Positions 61,243 to 64,000 of a DNA stretch of 64,000 bases are shown piece after piece. Position 1 is the stretch's first letter. Every line of letters starts with the position of its first letter. The notes under the pieces were generated by a model that was given only the letters and a program-made list of their open reading frames with translations, was not told the DNA's origin and did no database searches. Position numbers and translations under genes: made by a program. The DNA comes from Cladophialophora immunda (Eukaryota > Ascomycota > Eurotiomycetes > Chaetothyriales > Herpotrichiellaceae): assembly GCF_000835495.1 (NCBI RefSeq), contig NW_015622546.1, forward strand, positions 1,614,883 to 1,678,882, read 5' to 3'.

Positions 61243-63170
61243 ATGGCGTTCCATGTGATGGGAGTGCTGGCGGTGAAAATATTGGGTTACTGGGACGGGT
61301 TGCGTAATTGAGAACGTGTCGACCTTCGATTTCGTTTCTAGGACTTGCACATTTACCGAAGGTGGCTGCATTGCGTTGTGTTCGAAGCGAATGCACAAGG
61401 CGCCGCAAATCTACTTGGGCCAGAACAACCCCTTCTACACCTTTTTGCTCAGCTGTGAATACACAAAGGATGAACACCAGATCATGCTACTTCGACATCA
61501 ACCTGTCCGGGAAAGCCATCCATCCAGCTCAGACAACTCTTCTGGAGGAATCCACCTACGGCGCAGACTTGGAGTTTCTCTCCTCATCCTTGTGGTGTAC
61601 CGGGACGCGTCAACCAAGTCAAATGTTCTATGCTTGCTACATGGATAGATCTAGGGCATTGGGTTTGGCTTTCTGTAGTTGAAAGAGCTACTGAAGTTCT
61701 GAAATGTTGTTCCAGTTCGCGTTGGTGGCCTCTCTCGCTCGCTTTTGCTTTCGTCCCAGCCATCAGACCCAGTGGCTTTGTGCTGTTCTTTCGAACTCGA
61801 CCAACCGCATATCCCAGCCAAAGTGATCGCCGACGACTCGCTCAACTCAAATCATGCAGTAGACCAAGGCTTAGTTTCTCAACTTCTCGCGGGGCGGGCG
61901 CTCCCGATGAATAGGTGTCAGGCACTTGGCCATGAGTATACAAAAACGGGGGTTCTCGACTGGATACCTATTGTAATGGCAACACGTAATCCATGACCGA
62001 CAAGGCCAGGCAGACGAGGCTGTGTACTCGGCACAATCGACATGTTGAGATTTCTTATCTACTGGTGCGTGCGTGCCAGTCCGTACGCATGCTTTTCCTT
62101 ACCCACACGCTACATTAATGTACTCCGTACTGGACGTACAGAAATACTCGTACACGGCTAGGCTTTTGCCAGCCCGAAGAGGGGCTATAAGAAAGGCTAC
62201 GTGCCCCAGGGGCAGGCTTCAGAATTGATCGGATCGGGTGAAATGGAAGAGATAGATGCACGGACGAAGCCCGTCGGTAAGTACGGGTGTGTATAGAAAC
62301 GACACACACGACTAGGGGCTCCAAAATAACCAGGTATCGAGAGCGCCGATGAACATGGGGCTTGCGAGCGATTTTTCGAGGTTTCAAAACGTGGGAAAGA
62401 CTTGAGCTTCAATTGCAGTCATCTTTTTCGACCCTTGGACCTTCTTCCTTCCAACTTCCCCATCCGAACGGTGGCCGCTGAGCGTATCTCGTGGGTGCTT
62501 GATGCTGAGCCAAGCGGAGAGCTCGATGGCCACGGAAATCGATCGCCGCGGGATATCCATGACAATCCTCTTCGTTTGGAGGTTGCTTGGAGAGGAGGGG
62601 GTTCGACATGGTCGACCGTCGTAAAGGAACCTTCTGTCGTGGCAGGGCCATTGTTGGCCTAGAGTCCACCACACACATGCCACCGTGAGCATCGTATCGC
62701 ACTTACGACGTGGGCCTACGCAAACGCCATAAAATGCCCTGGAACCAAACTCCCCCCTTTACTCCTCCTGGTCGTTTCCCGCGCGTTTCGATATTGTTTA
62801 CCATCGGCCAGGCAGCCGACGTTGAAGACTTCCACGCCTGGGCTTCCAATGCACAGACCCAGATTCTCGCTCTCATCGCGATGCGAGTGTCTTCCTGCTT
62901 CTGGAAAGCCAGTGGACGCCATTGCTTCTACAGCACATTCCAAGTCTTGCAGGGCAGAAGAGGGAACCACGGATTGACGAAGGGGACGGAGGGAAGCAAG
63001 GCTCTGCATGTATCCCCATAAATTGTGCATTATGACTCCTCTTACTGCAACCCGAGGTCAAATGGGATCCTGGCCTGTTGCTAGGTCCGTCAAAATCATG
63101 AATGCGGTGCATCAAACGGCTGTTCCCTTCCTCTAAACTCGTCGCAAATCCCTGATCACCACTGCCGCAT
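61243..63170. other. Convergent intergenic region
   Basis: About 1.9 kb between cytochrome b5 and the Pro/Gln-rich gene, which converge. Frames at 61308-61682, 62402-62692 and 62710-63021 have no domains or splice continuation. I see no gene. Confidence 0.5.
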
Positions 63171-64000
63171 TTATCTGTAATAACTTGTGGGCCTCTGACT
63201 ATACGCTTGATACTGCGGATTCGCATGTGCCTGCGTAGGTGAAAACACTGGATAAGCCGAGCTTTGTGGTAGCGGCGTGATAGGCCTCTGCGCGGGATCG
63301 ACAGGGACTGGAGGAGGGACGTGACTTGGAGCCGGGGGCGGAGAGCTGACGGGCGGGACTGGATAATCGTACGACACGGGTGGCTGAGATGGTGGATATT
63401 GTGAGGATGGAGGCTGCGAGGGTGGCATTCCTTGTTGCGGTGGATATGGCTGTGGAGGCCCTGGGGGAGGCTGTGATGTTGTTGGCAGATGTTGGTGGCT
63501 GAGATCCTCAGTTGAGTAGTTTGAAGGTGAATAATCTTTCCCTTCGTCTGCATACTGTAACTGTGCTACATTCGGCGGTTGGATTGCTGGGTACGGTTGA
63601 CGTCCTGGAGGAGCAGAACCGTCGTTGGGTGGAGGGTACCCCGCGTAAGGATCTGAAGGTGGAGGATGTGATTGACGACGGAGTGGTCCTTGTGCTGCAT
63701 TTGGGTAAGAGGCGTAGTTATCGGGCACTTGAGAAGGGGGAGGTTGAGTTTGATTTGAGGGAGTCTGGCTCTGAGGCGGTGGCGAGGCCACCGGATACGG
63801 AGGCTGAAAGGCTGGTTGTTGCTGTTGCTGTTGCTGGTTTGAAGCGTAGGGTACAGCGTTGTTGGGTGGTTGGCCATCTGAAAATACCATTGTTTAGACC
63901 TTGTTCCGAAGAGCTTGTCCCAAAGATGGTTCAGAACTCACCAGGCGTGTAGAATCTTTGAGGCGGATAACCCTGTTGAACTGGCGGGCCGCCTCCTGCA
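63171..64000 (-). CDS. Pro/Gln/Tyr-rich protein, 3' end of a gene that leaves the window
   Basis: I do not recognise it. The last exon (63877-63171) joins an upstream exon (64000-63942 and beyond) across a 64-base intron at 63878-63941; the splice keeps the frame, reading QRFYTP then DGQPPNN. The visible part is almost entirely low complexity, with PPP and QQQ runs and repeated YP, SQPP and SYPx units, and no folded domain. Such tails occur in RNA-binding, endocytic and transcription proteins. The start and any functional domain lie beyond the right edge. Confidence 0.7.

Overview
The window looks like nuclear DNA of a filamentous ascomycete (Pezizomycotina). The evidence is short introns of 44-95 bases (a few longer) with GT...AG ends and CTRAY-like branch sites, pyrimidine-rich leaders, and fungal-only or typically fungal families: a Ras-associating leucine-rich-repeat adenylate cyclase, an AreA-GATA-like/DUF3295 protein, a LaeA-like methyltransferase, a Zn-free fungal bZIP type, and fungal Rap1. 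The order within Pezizomycotina cannot be fixed from sequence alone; Eurotiomycetes is a guess. I support fifteen protein genes (one runs off the right edge) and one apparently frame-disrupted gene.

Layout. 0-20 kb is gene-normal: an epoxide hydrolase ending in SKL (+), a GH31 glycosidase (-), the 2,063-residue adenylate cyclase (-), a large uncharacterised helical/disordered protein (-), and a D-serine dehydratase/D-threonine aldolase-type enzyme (+). 20-42 kb is very gene-poor: a disrupted gene at 20.9-21.9 kb, then about 7 kb without a supportable gene, an AreA-GATA-like/DUF3295 regulator at 28.9-30.5 kb, then about 11 kb with no supportable gene and many microsatellites. 41.5-64 kb is dense again: a CCCH + RWD-like + CHY zinc-finger protein (+), a bZIP-type transcription factor (-) with a short upstream ORF, CCT5 (-), a cytochrome P450 (-) diverging from an eight-exon LaeA-like methyltransferase (+), HP1 (+) converging on a Rap1-like telomere protein with an embedded GATA-type finger (-), cytochrome b5 (+), and the 3' end of a Pro/Gln-rich gene (-).

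How the genes relate. There is no large biosynthetic cluster and no mobile element, CRISPR, rRNA or complete tRNA that I can support. The P450/methyltransferase pair could be a minimal tailoring pair or unrelated neighbours. HP1 and Rap1 both act in silent chromatin or telomeres and sit tail to tail. Several genes have tiny exons (13, 14, 16, 23, 23 and 25 bases), so simple open-frame reading misses their N termini; I rebuilt these by hand from splice sites, frame and domain continuity. All exon models are inferred without RNA evidence.
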